From Muriicola sp041358175 (GTDB lineage Bacteria > Bacteroidota > Bacteroidia > Flavobacteriales > Flavobacteriaceae): DNA of 64,000 nt. Made by a program: the position numbers and the translations under genes. The stretch covers positions 72,223 through 136,222 of the forward strand of contig NZ_JBGKBE010000009.1 in NCBI RefSeq assembly GCF_041358175.1. Reading direction: 5' to 3'. Under the pieces are notes generated by a model. It was not told the origin of the DNA and made no database searches. It was given only the letters and a program-made list of their open reading frames with translations. Shown piece by piece: positions 63,998-64,000 of this stretch (position 1 is the first letter of the stretch; the number at the start of each line of letters is the position of its first letter).

Positions 63998-64000
63998 AAT

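Overview
The window is about 64 kb of chromosome from a member of the Bacteroidota, almost certainly Flavobacteriaceae. The evidence is a complete gldK-gldL-gldM-gldN operon (gliding / type IX secretion), promoters of the Bacteroidota type (TAnnTTTG at -7, little Shine-Dalgarno signal), a flavobacterial gene order (miaB - AAA+ regulator - lptE - TPR gene - secG - groES - groEL; coaX - outer membrane protein - TPR - lptC - CNNM protein - PPIase) and a GYDIA-type GHMP kinase. The genus cannot be fixed from what is visible. Coding density is high. No stretch longer than 300 bases lacks a gene, except that the last ~180 bases after the tRNA hold only hairpins before the window ends.

Layout. 1-3063 (-): acetate module, DUF4212 small subunit -> sodium:solute symporter -> acs (cut by the window edge). 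3152-9596 (-): tripartite RND efflux operon led by a MarR repressor with a palindromic operator, ending in a tiny CPXCG zinc-ribbon gene. 9743-14226: LRR protein, ABC-F ATPase, DUF983 protein, FAD oxidoreductase. 14304-22689 (-): topA, an arginase-fold protein with broken metal ligands, then gldKLMN. 22805-24037: LVIVD lipoprotein. 24195-30831 (+): miaB, sigma-54-type AAA+ activator, lptE, TPR protein, secG (terminator), then groES-groEL (terminator). 30944-33021: GAF-type free Met-sulfoxide reductase and purH. 33081-38642 (+): rod-shape cluster mreBCD-pbp2-rodA. 38639-42784: nuclease, msrB-msrA, C-terminal processing protease. 42975-47875 (+): surE, small membrane protein, lpxB, NlpC/P60 lipoprotein, comEC. 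47881-53415 (-): dipeptidyl-peptidase plus two POT peptide transporters. 53614-55851 (+): class II HMG-CoA reductase and GYDIA kinase (mevalonate route). 55899-63618 (-): coaX, outer membrane barrel, TPR protein, lptC, 67-aa membrane protein, CNNM/CBS protein, SurA/PpiD-like PPIase. 63746-63818: tRNA-Phe flanked by hairpins.

The genes form a coherent envelope-centred set: LPS export (lptE, lptC, lpxB), secretion (secG, Gld), wall elongation (mre/rod), envelope quality control (PPIase, Prc, GroESL) and nutrient uptake (acetate, peptides). I see no phage, insertion sequence, CRISPR array, toxin-antitoxin pair or defence island, and no clearly undescribed multi-gene system. The points most worth a second look are smaller: a likely all-cysteine metal site in PBP2, an arginase-fold protein lacking three of six metal ligands beside the type IX genes, three genes with the -7 box exactly 4 nt before the ATG (predicted leaderless mRNAs), a ComEC without the MBL metal motif, a possible sigma-54-like promoter at groES, and a chain of hairpins around tRNA-Phe.
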